A DNA stretch of 64,000 nucleotides from Opitutales bacterium (GCA_020831485.1 JAFIGG010000001.1:1-64000); one strand, 5' to 3'; positions 9,667-18,570 are shown, counted from the stretch's first letter. Made by a program: numbers and translations. The notes: generated by a model not told the origin, from the sequence alone.

Positions 9667-9690
9667 GGCGCTCTCGGCGAGAGCGCCCTA
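9667..9690. repeat. Palindromic repeat supplying a stop codon (family A)
   Basis: GGCGCTCTC-GGC-GAGAGCGCC plus CTA, identical to the copy at 8276. The trailing CTA (9688-9690) is read on the minus strand as TAG and is the stop codon of the phosphotriesterase-like gene, so the repeat begins exactly at the gene's end. Confidence 0.85.
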
Positions 9691-10668
9691 CCTTGGGATT
9701 GTTGTATATGCGCGGGCAGGGTTTCTCACGAAAAGACTGTCGAAAGCGGAGGGACTTAAGCCGGCGGCTTTGAGTTGGGGCCAGAAGGTTTCTAGCAGGT
9801 AACTGAGGCCGGGCTTGCCGCCGTGGCTGCGCCAGTAGGAGCGGCGGGCGGCGTCCATGCCGAGCATGATTTGCTCGCCGTAGCCTTCTTCAAACAGGCT
9901 GAGAATGAGGTCGCGGGTGGGGTTGCCTTTTTCTTTGGGCCAGCGGAAGGCGGAGTCGTATTCGACGAAGACGCCGGTCGAGAGGATTTCACGGTGGTAG
10001 GACAGCTCTGGCAGGCGGTCGGTGTGGGAAAGCACGATGGAGCTGGCGGACACGCCGAGTTTGCCAAGCCATTCGACCTGTTCTAGGGCAGCGGTGCCTT
10101 GTTCGGTGTGGGTCAGGATGGGTACGCCGGTTTTCTTGTGGGCACGGGCAGCGGCGGCGAAGACTTTCTTCTCGTGGGAGTTGAGCTGGTCGCGGCCGGA
10201 GGCGACCTTGATCAAACCGGCTCTGGCTGCATCGCGTTCAACCGGAGCACCATTGTAGTCGTTGCGGTCCACGCCCTGCTCGATGTCATCGATAAAACGC
10301 AGGGCGATTTCGTATTCCGATTCGGTATCGCTCCAATGGCTGGGTGGATAGTATTTGCGCAGGTGAATACCGGTTGGGCAGACTATGTGAACCTTGGCTC
10401 CCCTGGAGACCTGGACCAGCTTGCGGATGTTGCGACCACAATCACAGGGCATTGAATCAACCATTGCCCGGCCGCCGGCGGCACGAAAGTCAATCAGCTC
10501 GTCGATCGCCCGGGGCACATCGGCGAGCAGGTAATCCGGGTACTGCTCTGTCACATAACTCTCATCGATGATGATGTGCTCGTGGGCATAGCAGACGCCA
10601 AACAGCGTCGGATCGATGTCCCCAAGCACGGTTCGGATAAAAGGCTTTGGAGCGGATGGCGGACTCAT
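9688..10668 (-). CDS. Phosphotriesterase-family (amidohydrolase) protein
   Basis: 326 residues of the PTE/parathion-hydrolase-like family, with every metal ligand position visible: H29 and H31 (AHEHIIID), carbamylatable K154 (LIKVASG), H187 (LTHTEQG), H215 (LSHTDR) and D272 (LGMDAAR). Members of this family in sugar operons act as lactonases or esterases, so a sugar-lactone or phosphosugar-lactone substrate is the likeliest guess. No signal peptide, hence cytoplasmic. It is the last gene of the operon: its ATG overlaps the TGA of the ROK kinase gene by four bases, and its own TAG stop lies in the adjoining palindromic repeat. Confidence 0.88.
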   Translation of the reverse strand: MSPPSAPKPFIRTVLGDIDPTLFGVCYAHEHIIIDESYVTEQYPDYLLADVPRAIDELIDFRAAGGRAMVDSMPCDCGRNIRKLVQVSRGAKVHIVCPTGIHLRKYYPPSHWSDTESEYEIALRFIDDIEQGVDRNDYNGAPVERDAARAGLIKVASGRDQLNSHEKKVFAAAARAHKKTGVPILTHTEQGTAALEQVEWLGKLGVSASSIVLSHTDRLPELSYHREILSTGVFVEYDSAFRWPKEKGNPTRDLILSLFEEGYGEQIMLGMDAARRSYWRSHGGKPGLSYLLETFWPQLKAAGLSPSAFDSLFVRNPARAYTTIPR

Positions 10669-11630
10669 GATGAATGGGATTCAAAGGCACAGACAGCGCT
10701 GCCGAGGATGCCGGCATCTTCGATTAAATCGGAGGCCTCGATGGCAACCGGAGGACTCTGCGGCGAACGGAACAGATGACGCGGAACGCGGTCGCGGAGA
10801 TAGTCGAGGTAATGCGCGCTGGCATGGGCTCCGCCGCCACCGATAACAATGCGCTCCGGGGCATAGGCGTGCACAGCGTTGACGAGTATCCACACCAGTC
10901 TCCGCCGCCATTGCTTGAAGGCGTGCACACAGAGGCGGTCGGCGGCTTCATAGCCTTCGATCACCGCGCTGAAATCGATTGATTGGGGATCCTTGAAATA
11001 GCGCTCCGCAAGGCAGGAATCGATGCCGCGCTGAAGGCCGTCCCGAACAGCCATGGCGAGGGCTGTCGCCGAGCAGAGCGATTCCCCGGTGCCTTCGGCA
11101 TTGCTAAGGCAGAGTTTGCCGCCATCGCCCTGGATGACCAGATGTCCCAATTGCGTGCCGAACTGTAACTGGGGGTCCCGCAAAATGCGTCCGTCCAGCA
11201 ACACGGCCGAGCCAAATCCGGTTCCGATGGTGAGCGAGACCGCCCAGCGACAACCTTGGATTTTGCCGAAGCGCATCTCCGCCATCAGCACAGCACGCGC
11301 GTCGTTCTCGGCGACGGCAGGGAATCCCGTCGCCGCTGCAAGCTTTGGCACCAGCGGATAGTGCTCGAGGTCCTTAAATTTTCCGGGCAGATAAACCGAG
11401 CCCTTTTTCGGCTCGACCGCGCCGGACAGGCCTAAGCCGATCCCCACGGGATCCTGTGGCATACGCTGACGAATCGCGCGCACTTCTTCAACCAGCGTCG
11501 CCAGCAGGGCCTCAGGGCCCTCCTGTGCCGGACAGCTGCGGATGCGTGCCTCGCCAACCAACCCTTCCGCGGTTACGGCACCGCTTTTGATCCGGCTGCC
11601 GCCGACATCCAGTCCGATGGCATAGTTCAT
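10665..11630 (-). CDS. ROK-family sugar kinase-like protein
   Basis: 321 residues with the ASKHA fold of ROK kinases: N-terminal phosphate loop GLDVGGSRIKSG, LSGAVEP, catalytic-region AENDARA (D110), IGTGFG phosphate-2 loop and C-terminal IGGGG. The usual ROK zinc/substrate motif (E-x-GH then CxCGxxGCxE) is degenerate: it reads QLGHLVI and later CLSNAEGTGES, with one Cys (C174) only and Gln in place of the substrate-binding Glu. That suggests a kinase without structural zinc and with an altered sugar preference. Coupled by ATGA overlaps to genes on both sides. Confidence 0.85.
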   Translation of the reverse strand: MNYAIGLDVGGSRIKSGAVTAEGLVGEARIRSCPAQEGPEALLATLVEEVRAIRQRMPQDPVGIGLGLSGAVEPKKGSVYLPGKFKDLEHYPLVPKLAAATGFPAVAENDARAVLMAEMRFGKIQGCRWAVSLTIGTGFGSAVLLDGRILRDPQLQFGTQLGHLVIQGDGGKLCLSNAEGTGESLCSATALAMAVRDGLQRGIDSCLAERYFKDPQSIDFSAVIEGYEAADRLCVHAFKQWRRRLVWILVNAVHAYAPERIVIGGGGAHASAHYLDYLRDRVPRHLFRSPQSPPVAIEASDLIEDAGILGSAVCAFESHSS

Positions 11631-12937
11631 GACGGGGTCTCCAGTATCGCCCCCAGTTGACGCAGGCGCGCCTGCAGATTACCGGGTTCAAGTTCCCTTG
11701 GCAGTTGATTCGCAGCAGACGCCAGGGCGGCCGCGGTCCCCGCGGCCTGGCCCATGGCCATGCACTGGCCCATGGAGCGCACACTTGCATGGGCGTCGTG
11801 AGTGGCGGAAAAACAGCGTCCGGCCACCAGCAGGTTGACGGCTTCCTGCGGCAGCAGGCAGCGGTAAGGGATGCCAACGCATTCGCCCTCGGGCAGGTAT
11901 TGCCACTTGGTGTCCGAGCCGGGATGGTGGTCTTCAATCGGTGCCCCGCAGAGGCCAATCTGGTCGTCAAACTGACGCGCCCCGAGCACATCGTCGCGAT
12001 CAAGTCGATACAGGCCATGCACACGCCGCGTCTCGCGAATGCCGATTTGTGAGCCGAAGCCGATCAATTCCGCCTTCTCGTAGCCGGGCACTTTGTCCTT
12101 GAGAAAACGCACATACTCAAGCGCCTGCCGGCGCCCTTCCATTTCGGCTTCACTGAGAAACTCCGGATCCGTCGCGTTGACGATCTTCCCCGCACGGCGC
12201 TCAAAAGAGCGGATCCGCGTCATAACGGTTGCAATGACTCCGTCCACCGGGGTCGGGTGATCGCTGCCTTCCTTGCGCGGCAGCTGATAGTCGCCGCTGT
12301 CGGCGGCTTCAGCCATAAGTTCGTGAAAGCGCTTTTTGCTGACCTGCTTGCGGCGCGCGAGGTCGACGTTGCACATTTTGAAAGTCGTGGTCAGGGTTTG
12401 CGCCGGTTCCTGCTCTCCCGCCAGTTCATAGGACAGTCCTGCATAGTGACAGAGGTCTGCATCGCCCGAGGCGTCGACGAATACTTTCGCGGAGATCCTG
12501 CGCAGTCCCGCCTTGGTTGCGACGACCACTCCGGCGAGGAGTCCTGATTCCATGACCACATCCTGAACCCAGGCATAGAGCAGTATCCGCGCACCCGCTT
12601 CGCGTACCCGTTTTTCCCAGACGACTTTGAGATACTCCGGATTGTAGGTGATGCCGGTGCCCGCGCCGTAGGTGTTTGGGCGTTCGAAACACATACCATA
12701 GTCGCGGAGCCCCGAGACAATGCTGTCCGGGATGCCGCCCACCACTTTTTTCGAGCGCTCGCCCGGAGTATAGAATCCGTAGAAGGTATCCAGAACAGCA
12801 GTGCTGGTGCCACCGAGAAAGCCGTAGCGATCGATCAACAGGGTATCCGCTCCGGCCCGTGCGGCAGCGATTGCGGCCGTGGCTCCGGCGGAGCCCGAGC
12901 CGACGACAAGGACGTCACACTGTAAGTCCGCCTTCAT
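11627..12937 (-). CDS. FAD-dependent oxidoreductase (FAD_oxidored family)
   Basis: 436 residues. Start at 12937 is chosen because it gives an ATGA overlap with the SDR stop; an upstream start would add five residues. N-terminal dinucleotide-binding motif VVGSGSAGATAAIAAARAG then DRYGFLGGTST, a pattern typical of the large FAD-dependent oxidoreductase family found beside sugar-degradation genes in planctomycetes and Verrucomicrobia. A second FAD segment is VDASGDADL. C-terminal GRCFSATHDAHASVRSMGQCMAMGQAAG fits the family. No signal peptide is present, though relatives are often exported. Substrate unknown; within this operon a sugar alcohol or aldose oxidation is plausible. Confidence 0.88.
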   Translation of the reverse strand: MKADLQCDVLVVGSGSAGATAAIAAARAGADTLLIDRYGFLGGTSTAVLDTFYGFYTPGERSKKVVGGIPDSIVSGLRDYGMCFERPNTYGAGTGITYNPEYLKVVWEKRVREAGARILLYAWVQDVVMESGLLAGVVVATKAGLRRISAKVFVDASGDADLCHYAGLSYELAGEQEPAQTLTTTFKMCNVDLARRKQVSKKRFHELMAEAADSGDYQLPRKEGSDHPTPVDGVIATVMTRIRSFERRAGKIVNATDPEFLSEAEMEGRRQALEYVRFLKDKVPGYEKAELIGFGSQIGIRETRRVHGLYRLDRDDVLGARQFDDQIGLCGAPIEDHHPGSDTKWQYLPEGECVGIPYRCLLPQEAVNLLVAGRCFSATHDAHASVRSMGQCMAMGQAAGTAAALASAANQLPRELEPGNLQARLRQLGAILETPS

Positions 12938-13722
12938 CCGCTGACACACCAACCGCCGTCAACCGTCAAAACATCCCCGGTGACCATGCGTGAGTCCGGG
13001 TTGAGTAGAAACAGGGAAGCGCGGGCGACGTCATCGGCATCGATCAAGTCGCCGGCAAGGGGTTGCTTGCTTTTCATGAGTTTGAGAATATCCGGGTTTT
13101 CCTGGGCCCGCGCGCTCATGGGGGTTCGGATCAAAGCCGGCGCAATCACATTGGCGCGGATCTTGTGGGGGGCGTAGCAGGCGGCCATGGATTTGGTCAT
13201 GCCAATGATGGCCCCTTTGCTGGCCGCGTAGGCATGGGTTGCAAAATATTCCGGCGAAGGGGAAAATCCCAAAACGCTGGCCATGTTGAGGATCACCCCA
13301 CGCTGGCCATTTTCGTCGAGGTCCTGATCCAGCATCCGCCGGATCGCCGCCCGGCACATGAAGAACAGACTCTTGAGGTTGGTATCGAGCGTAATTTCCC
13401 ATCCGGCATCCGTGCATTCATGCACCGGGCCGTCGCCGAATTTACGTCCACTGATACCCGCCACATTGTAGAGCGCATCGATGCGCCCGTAGGCACTCAC
13501 GGTTTGCTCAACAATGGCCTCGGCACTCGCAGGCAGGGTCAGGTCGGCGGCCAGCCATTCACACTGCCCTCCCCCAGCGCGAATCGACTCCGCGAGCTTG
13601 CGGCAATTGGCTTCGGTGCGACTGGCCACCATCAGCCGATAGCCCTTTGCGGCGGCCAGACGGGCGGTGCTGGCGGCAATGCCCGTCGACCCCGTTATTA
13701 CCCATACCGCTGCCTCATTCAT
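12934..13722 (-). CDS. Short-chain dehydrogenase/reductase
   Basis: 262 residues of classical SDR type: cofactor motif ITGSTGIAAST (the last Gly of the usual GxxxGxG is Ala), a basic 'ASRTEAN' segment after beta-2 that favours NADP(H), NVAG at 86-89, and catalytic S149, Y165 and K169 (YAASK). C-terminal TGDVLTVDGGW is characteristic. It should oxidise or reduce a sugar or sugar acid carbonyl in the cytoplasm. It overlaps the SIS gene by eight bases upstream and the FAD oxidoreductase by four downstream, so all are probably translated from one mRNA. Confidence 0.92.
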   Translation of the reverse strand: MNEAAVWVITGSTGIAASTARLAAAKGYRLMVASRTEANCRKLAESIRAGGGQCEWLAADLTLPASAEAIVEQTVSAYGRIDALYNVAGISGRKFGDGPVHECTDAGWEITLDTNLKSLFFMCRAAIRRMLDQDLDENGQRGVILNMASVLGFSPSPEYFATHAYAASKGAIIGMTKSMAACYAPHKIRANVIAPALIRTPMSARAQENPDILKLMKSKQPLAGDLIDADDVARASLFLLNPDSRMVTGDVLTVDGGWCVSG

Positions 13723-14485
13723 AAAGGTGCCTCAAGCTTTTGCGGTAGGCCTCGTAGAAGGCCTCGAGTTGATCCTCCGCCGGTGTGTCCCCGACAAACT
13801 GATGACTCGGCAGCATGACGGGCTTCTGGCCCTTTTGCAAAAGCCGCTCGGCGACACCGCAGCGCAGCATATTGATCAACATGCCGCCGGTGAGGGTTGA
13901 AACCGGACCCGTGCGCCATTCCAGCCCCTCCAACTCCAGCACGCAATCTCCGGGAGGTGCGTGGTTGTCGAGCACGATGTCGGCGACATCGATCAGTTTT
14001 TTGCCCGAAGAGTGGTTGGCTTTGGAATTTTCGCAGTGCTCACGGGACACCACTGCGATTACTGGTAACCCCCGCTTCTGCGCGCCCATGGCCATTTCGA
14101 CGATGACCGGACGGATCCCGCTGGTGGAGATGATGATAAAGGCATCGTTGGGGCCGAATTTATAACTTTTGAGGATCTCCTCTGCGTAGCCTTCGTATTT
14201 TTCGAGGTGCAGGGGCGGACGCAGGCCGTTGCTGCCGATGATGTTGGCGTGGTTCGAAAGTGCCAGTTCCACCAGCGCGACAAAGCCGACAAAACAACCC
14301 TGACGTGGAGTCATCTCCTCGCACATCATGCGCGAGTGTCCATTGCCGAAAAGAAAGACCAGGCCCCCTTTCGCGATGCGCTCCGCGCACAGTTCGGCGG
14401 CTTCCTCGACCGCGTTTAACTCCGCTTCACCGAGCTTTGCGAGAATGGATTGGCTGGATTCAAAATAAGCTTTTGCTGCATTCAT
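13715..14485 (-). CDS. SIS-domain sugar-phosphate isomerase-like protein
   Basis: 256 residues with one SIS domain: GGLVFLFGNGHSRMMCEEM near 40-58, then FIIISTSGIRPVIVEMA (phosphosugar-binding Ser/Thr loop) and PVIAVVSREHC. It resembles the UPF0309 / SIS_2 group, which binds phosphosugars such as aldose or aminosugar phosphates. It may isomerise the sugar phosphate made by the ROK kinase encoded downstream. The start ATG at 14485 is followed 5' by an AT-rich leader; the heparinase-like stop is 36 bases upstream. Exact reaction unknown. Confidence 0.85.
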   Translation of the reverse strand: MNAAKAYFESSQSILAKLGEAELNAVEEAAELCAERIAKGGLVFLFGNGHSRMMCEEMTPRQGCFVGFVALVELALSNHANIIGSNGLRPPLHLEKYEGYAEEILKSYKFGPNDAFIIISTSGIRPVIVEMAMGAQKRGLPVIAVVSREHCENSKANHSSGKKLIDVADIVLDNHAPPGDCVLELEGLEWRTGPVSTLTGGMLINMLRCGVAERLLQKGQKPVMLPSHQFVGDTPAEDQLEAFYEAYRKSLRHLYE

Positions 14486-14521
14486 AATTTGTAGAAATAA
14501 AAATTTTGCGGGTGTAGGACC

Positions 14522-16438
14522 TCAGCCCACCAGGATTCTGGGATAGCGCCGGGAGGTCAGAATGCTTGCCCGCAGGCGGCCGACCTCAACCTTCCAGGTA
14601 TCTGCTTGCTTTTCGACTCGACTGGCCGGCGGATCTTTCTGGTCCTGACTGCGGGCGCAGAGGACGGTCAGGATTTCGTGATCCAGTGCCTTCGGCGTTC
14701 CGACCTCAATGCAGGGGAAGTGACCCACCTTGCGCGGCACCTCCAGCTCAGACAGGCGCACTTCCGGCTCAGTATGGGCGAAGACCTGACCGTGCAGGCG
14801 GGCCTTCGGGCGGCGAATGGTGAAACGGTTGTTCTCCTGCAGTTCGAACTCAGCGGCTCCATCCCGGTTTTCCGGGAAGAAGCGCAGATCCACCTGTTGC
14901 GGACGGTAGCGCAGGCGAACCTGATCAAAGACCACAATGATATCCGGTTTGAAGTAGATAAGGCTGCGAACCACTTTAAAGATGTGGTAGTTGTCGATTC
15001 GGTACGCTGCGGTGGCGTCACTGGTCCACCAGACTTCGGCACCCTGATCCTGGTAATGGACTGTATTGGCAAAGGACAAACCATCGTTGGTGCCTTCTTC
15101 GCCCTGGTGGTATTGCTGCCCCTTGCGTCCAACCAGGACAGAATTGTGCCCCTCCGTCAGTCGCAGCAAAAACCCGGGATCGCGGTAATGGTAAGCGGCA
15201 CCAAAATGATCCGTCAGCAGGCGCTCGCCATGGATCTTAAATAGAAAATGGTTACGGTCGGCATGCTCATGTGCCGACGGCCCTCCGCCGCGAAAAGCGA
15301 GCACCGCATCCTCCGGTTCCCAGCCCGTGCGGCAAAAGATCCATTCCAGCCGGGTGCGCAGGTTCATCAGCGATGGAGGAGGCGCTTTACTTGGGAGGTC
15401 CGGATCATACCAGAGCATATCACGGAAGGACCGGGGCTGTGAGGCCTTTTCCGCGAGGTACTGAGCCACTGGATTATTTGTGTGTTTGGAAATCCATCCC
15501 GGCACACAGGGAAACACATTGGCCCCGGAGTCGCCGAAGTTGACCGGCTCCGGCGAGCCATCCGGGCGCAGGCCTGCCTGCATCCCGAGCAGGAACCGGA
15601 CAGTTCCGTCGAGGTTGCTTTTGGCCACCCAGTCAATGTCGCCCACGGCGCGCATGTGGGCGTCGAAAAAGTTCAACAGGGTGCGCAAAGTGTAGTTCGT
15701 GTAGCCGACTCCCTCAAAGAAGCTGCCATCTTCCTTGAACAGGGCGAGCACCCGAAAACTGCTGGAGATTGCCTTCTCAAGCCACTGCTCAGCGCGGTCA
15801 TCGTGCTCAGACAGTGCCAGGGCCGCGATGCCCAGACTCGCCGTCGGCACAGCCCGCAGGTTATTGCCCCCCAGAATCATTGGCCAGCGACTCATGTCGA
15901 GCCCGGCCAGGTGCGGATAGCCATCCGCGACCCGCCAGCCAATCACTTCGTCTGGGTTGTCCATGCCATGGATTGTCCGGTGCAGGGGAACACATGCTTT
16001 CTCCGCAATGTAATCCAGCACCTTTCGGTTCAGATCCTCGCTCCAGTCATCGCCCAGGACTTCACGTAAGAAGAGCAGGGTATCAGAGATCAGAGAAGCA
16101 CGCTGAACGCCAATCACATAGGGTCCATCCATCAAAAAGTCCCATTCCGGCAGCCTCAGTAAAACGTCGATGCATGTCAGGATTGCTTCCTTCAGGTCAT
16201 CTCTGGGTTCGACGATTTGTACTATTCCGGCTTCCCGCAAGCGGCTGCAGCCTTCCCTCACCCCCACATGCAGGTCTTCGCTTTCGCGCAAGTCCTCAAA
16301 CTCCGCAATCAGCTCATCAGCAGGCCGCGCCTCCCAATCGGCAAAAACCGACCCAAGCAATGGACTTCGAGCGCTTCTGCGGATGCGTTCAACCTCTTTC
16401 GGTTCAAAAAAAAGGGCGGCTTCGGCTTTAATATTCAT
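14522..16438 (-). CDS. Heparinase II/III-like polysaccharide lyase family protein
   Basis: 638 residues from ATG 16438. The frame stays open further 5', but that part runs into an intergenic repeat, so I reject it. Residues up to about 350 are an alpha-helical (alpha/alpha toroid) region; the C-terminal beta-sandwich has the heparinase II/III core AFRGGGPSAHEHADRNHF, where the HEHAD histidines are expected at the active site and metal site, then LLTDHFGAAYHYRDPG and TEGHNSVLVGRKGQ. No signal peptide is present, so it would act on imported oligosaccharides, like oligo-lyases of PL12/15/17/21. Substrate unclear. First gene of the coupled block, followed by the SIS isomerase. Confidence 0.85.
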   Translation of the reverse strand: MNIKAEAALFFEPKEVERIRRSARSPLLGSVFADWEARPADELIAEFEDLRESEDLHVGVREGCSRLREAGIVQIVEPRDDLKEAILTCIDVLLRLPEWDFLMDGPYVIGVQRASLISDTLLFLREVLGDDWSEDLNRKVLDYIAEKACVPLHRTIHGMDNPDEVIGWRVADGYPHLAGLDMSRWPMILGGNNLRAVPTASLGIAALALSEHDDRAEQWLEKAISSSFRVLALFKEDGSFFEGVGYTNYTLRTLLNFFDAHMRAVGDIDWVAKSNLDGTVRFLLGMQAGLRPDGSPEPVNFGDSGANVFPCVPGWISKHTNNPVAQYLAEKASQPRSFRDMLWYDPDLPSKAPPPSLMNLRTRLEWIFCRTGWEPEDAVLAFRGGGPSAHEHADRNHFLFKIHGERLLTDHFGAAYHYRDPGFLLRLTEGHNSVLVGRKGQQYHQGEEGTNDGLSFANTVHYQDQGAEVWWTSDATAAYRIDNYHIFKVVRSLIYFKPDIIVVFDQVRLRYRPQQVDLRFFPENRDGAAEFELQENNRFTIRRPKARLHGQVFAHTEPEVRLSELEVPRKVGHFPCIEVGTPKALDHEILTVLCARSQDQKDPPASRVEKQADTWKVEVGRLRASILTSRRYPRILVG

Positions 16439-16550
16439 GAGGCAGGCTGCTGGACAAAGAGGGTTTAGCGGTCGCAATTCCAGCCTCTTTTTACAATCGT
16501 CAGTCAAGCATGAGGATAGCCGACGGGGTTTACGGTAAATTTTTAGGCAG

Positions 16551-16647
16551 GGCCGAGGCCGGCCCTCCAATCGGGCTCTACGTTGGAGGGCCCCGCTTTG
16601 TCGGGGCTCGATCCGGGACACAGCCGGCACGGAGGCCGGCCCTCCAA
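16551..16647. repeat. Dispersed inverted-repeat element (family B), copy 1
   Basis: Contains GGCCCTCCAA and TTGGAGGGCC, perfect 10-bp arms 12 bases apart, then CCCCG/CGGGG around a six-base loop, then CTCGATCC and a second GAGGCCGGCCCTCCAA. Copy 2 near 61089 has the same order and orientation. It lies between the rhamnose mutarotase stop and the heparinase-like start. Confidence 0.85.
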
Positions 16648-16655
16648 CACCTCCC

Positions 16656-16970
16656 CTACTCCATATGAAACACCTCGTTCAGCCCCGTTGCGACGGGGCT
16701 GTTGTCGGGGTTTGATGGCATGACGTCGGCCATGTGGGCCCACCACTTTCTGCAGATGTCGGTGTTGGCGACTTCGGCCCAGCGGGCTTCATCCTCAATT
16801 TCGAGGCAGGCGAAGAGCTGGTTGGTTTCCGGGTGGTGGAAGATGGAATAATTGTGTCCACCATGGGCCTTGAGGGTCTCCTCGAGTTCCTTCCAGATGG
16901 GCTGGTGGCGGCGCGTGTATTCGTCCACCTTGTCGGGGCGGACACTCATAACAAATGCTTTGCGTATCAT
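16656..16970 (-). CDS. rhaM: L-rhamnose mutarotase
   Basis: 104 residues from ATG 16970, exactly the usual RhaM length; the preceding in-frame ATG is dismissed. Dimeric alpha/beta-barrel family interconverting alpha- and beta-L-rhamnose. Hallmarks seen: [35 protein letters not shown] and [15 protein letters not shown] with its conserved Tyr, Asp, His and double Trp. Divergent from the aldose isomerase gene with 135 bases between them that must hold both promoters. Downstream, a 217-base interval with a dispersed repeat separates it from the lyase operon, so co-transcription is possible but not certain. Confidence 0.93.
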   Translation of the reverse strand: MIRKAFVMSVRPDKVDEYTRRHQPIWKELEETLKAHGGHNYSIFHHPETNQLFACLEIEDEARWAEVANTDICRKWWAHMADVMPSNPDNSPVATGLNEVFHME

Positions 16971-17105
16971 GGCATTCACTTTGGGGCAAAAGCACAGCAT
17001 TTACAATCCAGGAAAACCGTTCCCGCACGCCACACTTCATGCAGATTGAACCATGCGGGTAGAAATGCCATTGCGCTGAGTGCGGAAGCCCTTAGAAAGT
17101 TTCGC

Positions 17106-18542
17106 ATGTCGACTAAAAAAGCTACTCCCCTTAAAGTTGGATTGTTTGGCATCGGACTGGATACCTATTGGGACCAATTCGATGGATTGAAAGAGCGCCT
17201 GCTGGGCTATCAGGCCCGGGTCAAGGCGGGCATTGAAGAGAACGGAGCCGAGGTCGTGGATCTGGGCCTTATCGACAACCCGCTGAAATCCAGTGCGGCT
17301 GCGTCCACCTTCCGGCGCGAGGAAGTGGAGCTCATTTTCCTTTTCATTACGACCTACGCGCTGTCGTCGACGGTTCTTCCAATTGTGCAAAAGGCCAATG
17401 TGCCGGTGATTGTGTTGAACCTGCAGCCGGTTGCCCAGCTGGACTATGAAAAGTTCAATGCCCTCGGCGACCGCGGCAAGATGACCGGAGCCTGGCTGGA
17501 GAATTGCCAAGCCTGCTGCGCGCCGGAAATCGCCAGCGTATTCAACCGCTGCGGCATTGATTTTCATCTGGTCACGGGCTTTCTCGACGACAAAGTTGCC
17601 TGGGCTGAAATCCGCGACTGGATCCGCGCGGCCAATGTGAAGCAGGCCATGTCACAGAACCGGGTCGGCGTGCTGGGCCACTACTACTGCGGCATGCTCG
17701 ATGTTTACAGCGACATGACCCAGCAGACGGCGGTCTTCGGCAACCATTTTGAACTGCTTGAAATGTGTGAACTGGTCGACGCCCGCGAGGCGGCCAGCGA
17801 AGAGCAGATTAAGGCGAAGATCGCTGAATTCAGCGATGCCTTTGAGGTTTCCCCGGACTGTGAAAGCAGTGAAATCGAACGCGCCGCCCGAACCTCCGTG
17901 GCCCTCGACGCGCTGGTGCGCAACAATCAGCTCGGTTCGCTCGCCTATTATTACGAAGGCAGTTCCGGCAATGCCTACGAAAACATCGTTACCTCCGTCA
18001 TCGCCGGCAACACCCTGCTCACCGGCCGCAATGTTCCCGTCGCCGGCGAATGCGAAATCAAGAACGTGCAGGCCATGAAGATCATGGACCTGCTTGGCTG
18101 TGGCGGATCCTTTTCCGAACTCTACCTCGGTGATTTCAAGGACGACGTTGTCTACCTCGGCCACGACGGCCCCGCCCACTTTGCCATCGCCCAGGGTAAA
18201 GTCGGTCTGGTTCCCCTCCCTGTCTACCACGGTAAACCCGGCAAGGGCCTGTCGATCCAGATGACCGTCGCCCACGGCCCCGCGACCCTGCTGTCCGTTG
18301 TCCAGAAAGGCGACGGCAGCCTCAACTTCCTCATCGCCGAGGCCGAATCCGTCGAAGGCCCCATCCTACAAATCGGCAACACCAATTCCCGCTACAAGTT
18401 CAACATCAGCGCCCGCGACTTCCTCCAGCAATGGTCCGAAGCCGGCCCCGCCCACCACTGCGCCATCGGCACCGGCCACCAGGCTGGGGTCCTTAAGAAG
18501 CTGGCCAAGCTACTCAAGATCGACTGCGTGCAGGTGGGGTAA
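17106..18542 (+). CDS. L-arabinose/L-fucose isomerase-family protein
   Basis: 478 residues from ATG 17106; the frame is open far upstream but that part overlaps the mutarotase. The sequence fits the AraA/FucI superfamily branch common in Bacteroidota and Planctomycetota: YYYEGSSGNAYE, VPVAGECEIKNVQAMKIMDLLGCGGSFSELY, YLGHDGPAH and IGNTNSRYKF, with Glu and His residues that are candidates for the Mn-binding site (E in AGECE and SFSE, H in GHDG, H in GPAHH). It should interconvert an aldose and ketose; beside rhamnose mutarotase, L-rhamnose, L-fucose or L-arabinose are all candidates. It is followed by repeats, not by another gene of the same strand. Confidence 0.88.
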   Translation: MSTKKATPLKVGLFGIGLDTYWDQFDGLKERLLGYQARVKAGIEENGAEVVDLGLIDNPLKSSAAASTFRREEVELIFLFITTYALSSTVLPIVQKANVPVIVLNLQPVAQLDYEKFNALGDRGKMTGAWLENCQACCAPEIASVFNRCGIDFHLVTGFLDDKVAWAEIRDWIRAANVKQAMSQNRVGVLGHYYCGMLDVYSDMTQQTAVFGNHFELLEMCELVDAREAASEEQIKAKIAEFSDAFEVSPDCESSEIERAARTSVALDALVRNNQLGSLAYYYEGSSGNAYENIVTSVIAGNTLLTGRNVPVAGECEIKNVQAMKIMDLLGCGGSFSELYLGDFKDDVVYLGHDGPAHFAIAQGKVGLVPLPVYHGKPGKGLSIQMTVAHGPATLLSVVQKGDGSLNFLIAEAESVEGPILQIGNTNSRYKFNISARDFLQQWSEAGPAHHCAIGTGHQAGVLKKLAKLLKIDCVQVG

Positions 18543-18570
18543 GGTAGATGCTTGGAATGGTGGAGTGGTG

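Noticed and set aside
14522-16630. Longer start for the heparinase-like gene, adding 64 residues
   Set aside because: The extra part reads through the dispersed repeat at 16551 and lacks family resemblance; ATG 16438 begins a plausible protein.
16734-17105. Upstream extension of the isomerase ORF
   Set aside because: It is antisense to the rhamnose mutarotase gene and is rich in residues from that antisense frame; ATG 17106 starts the family-like sequence.
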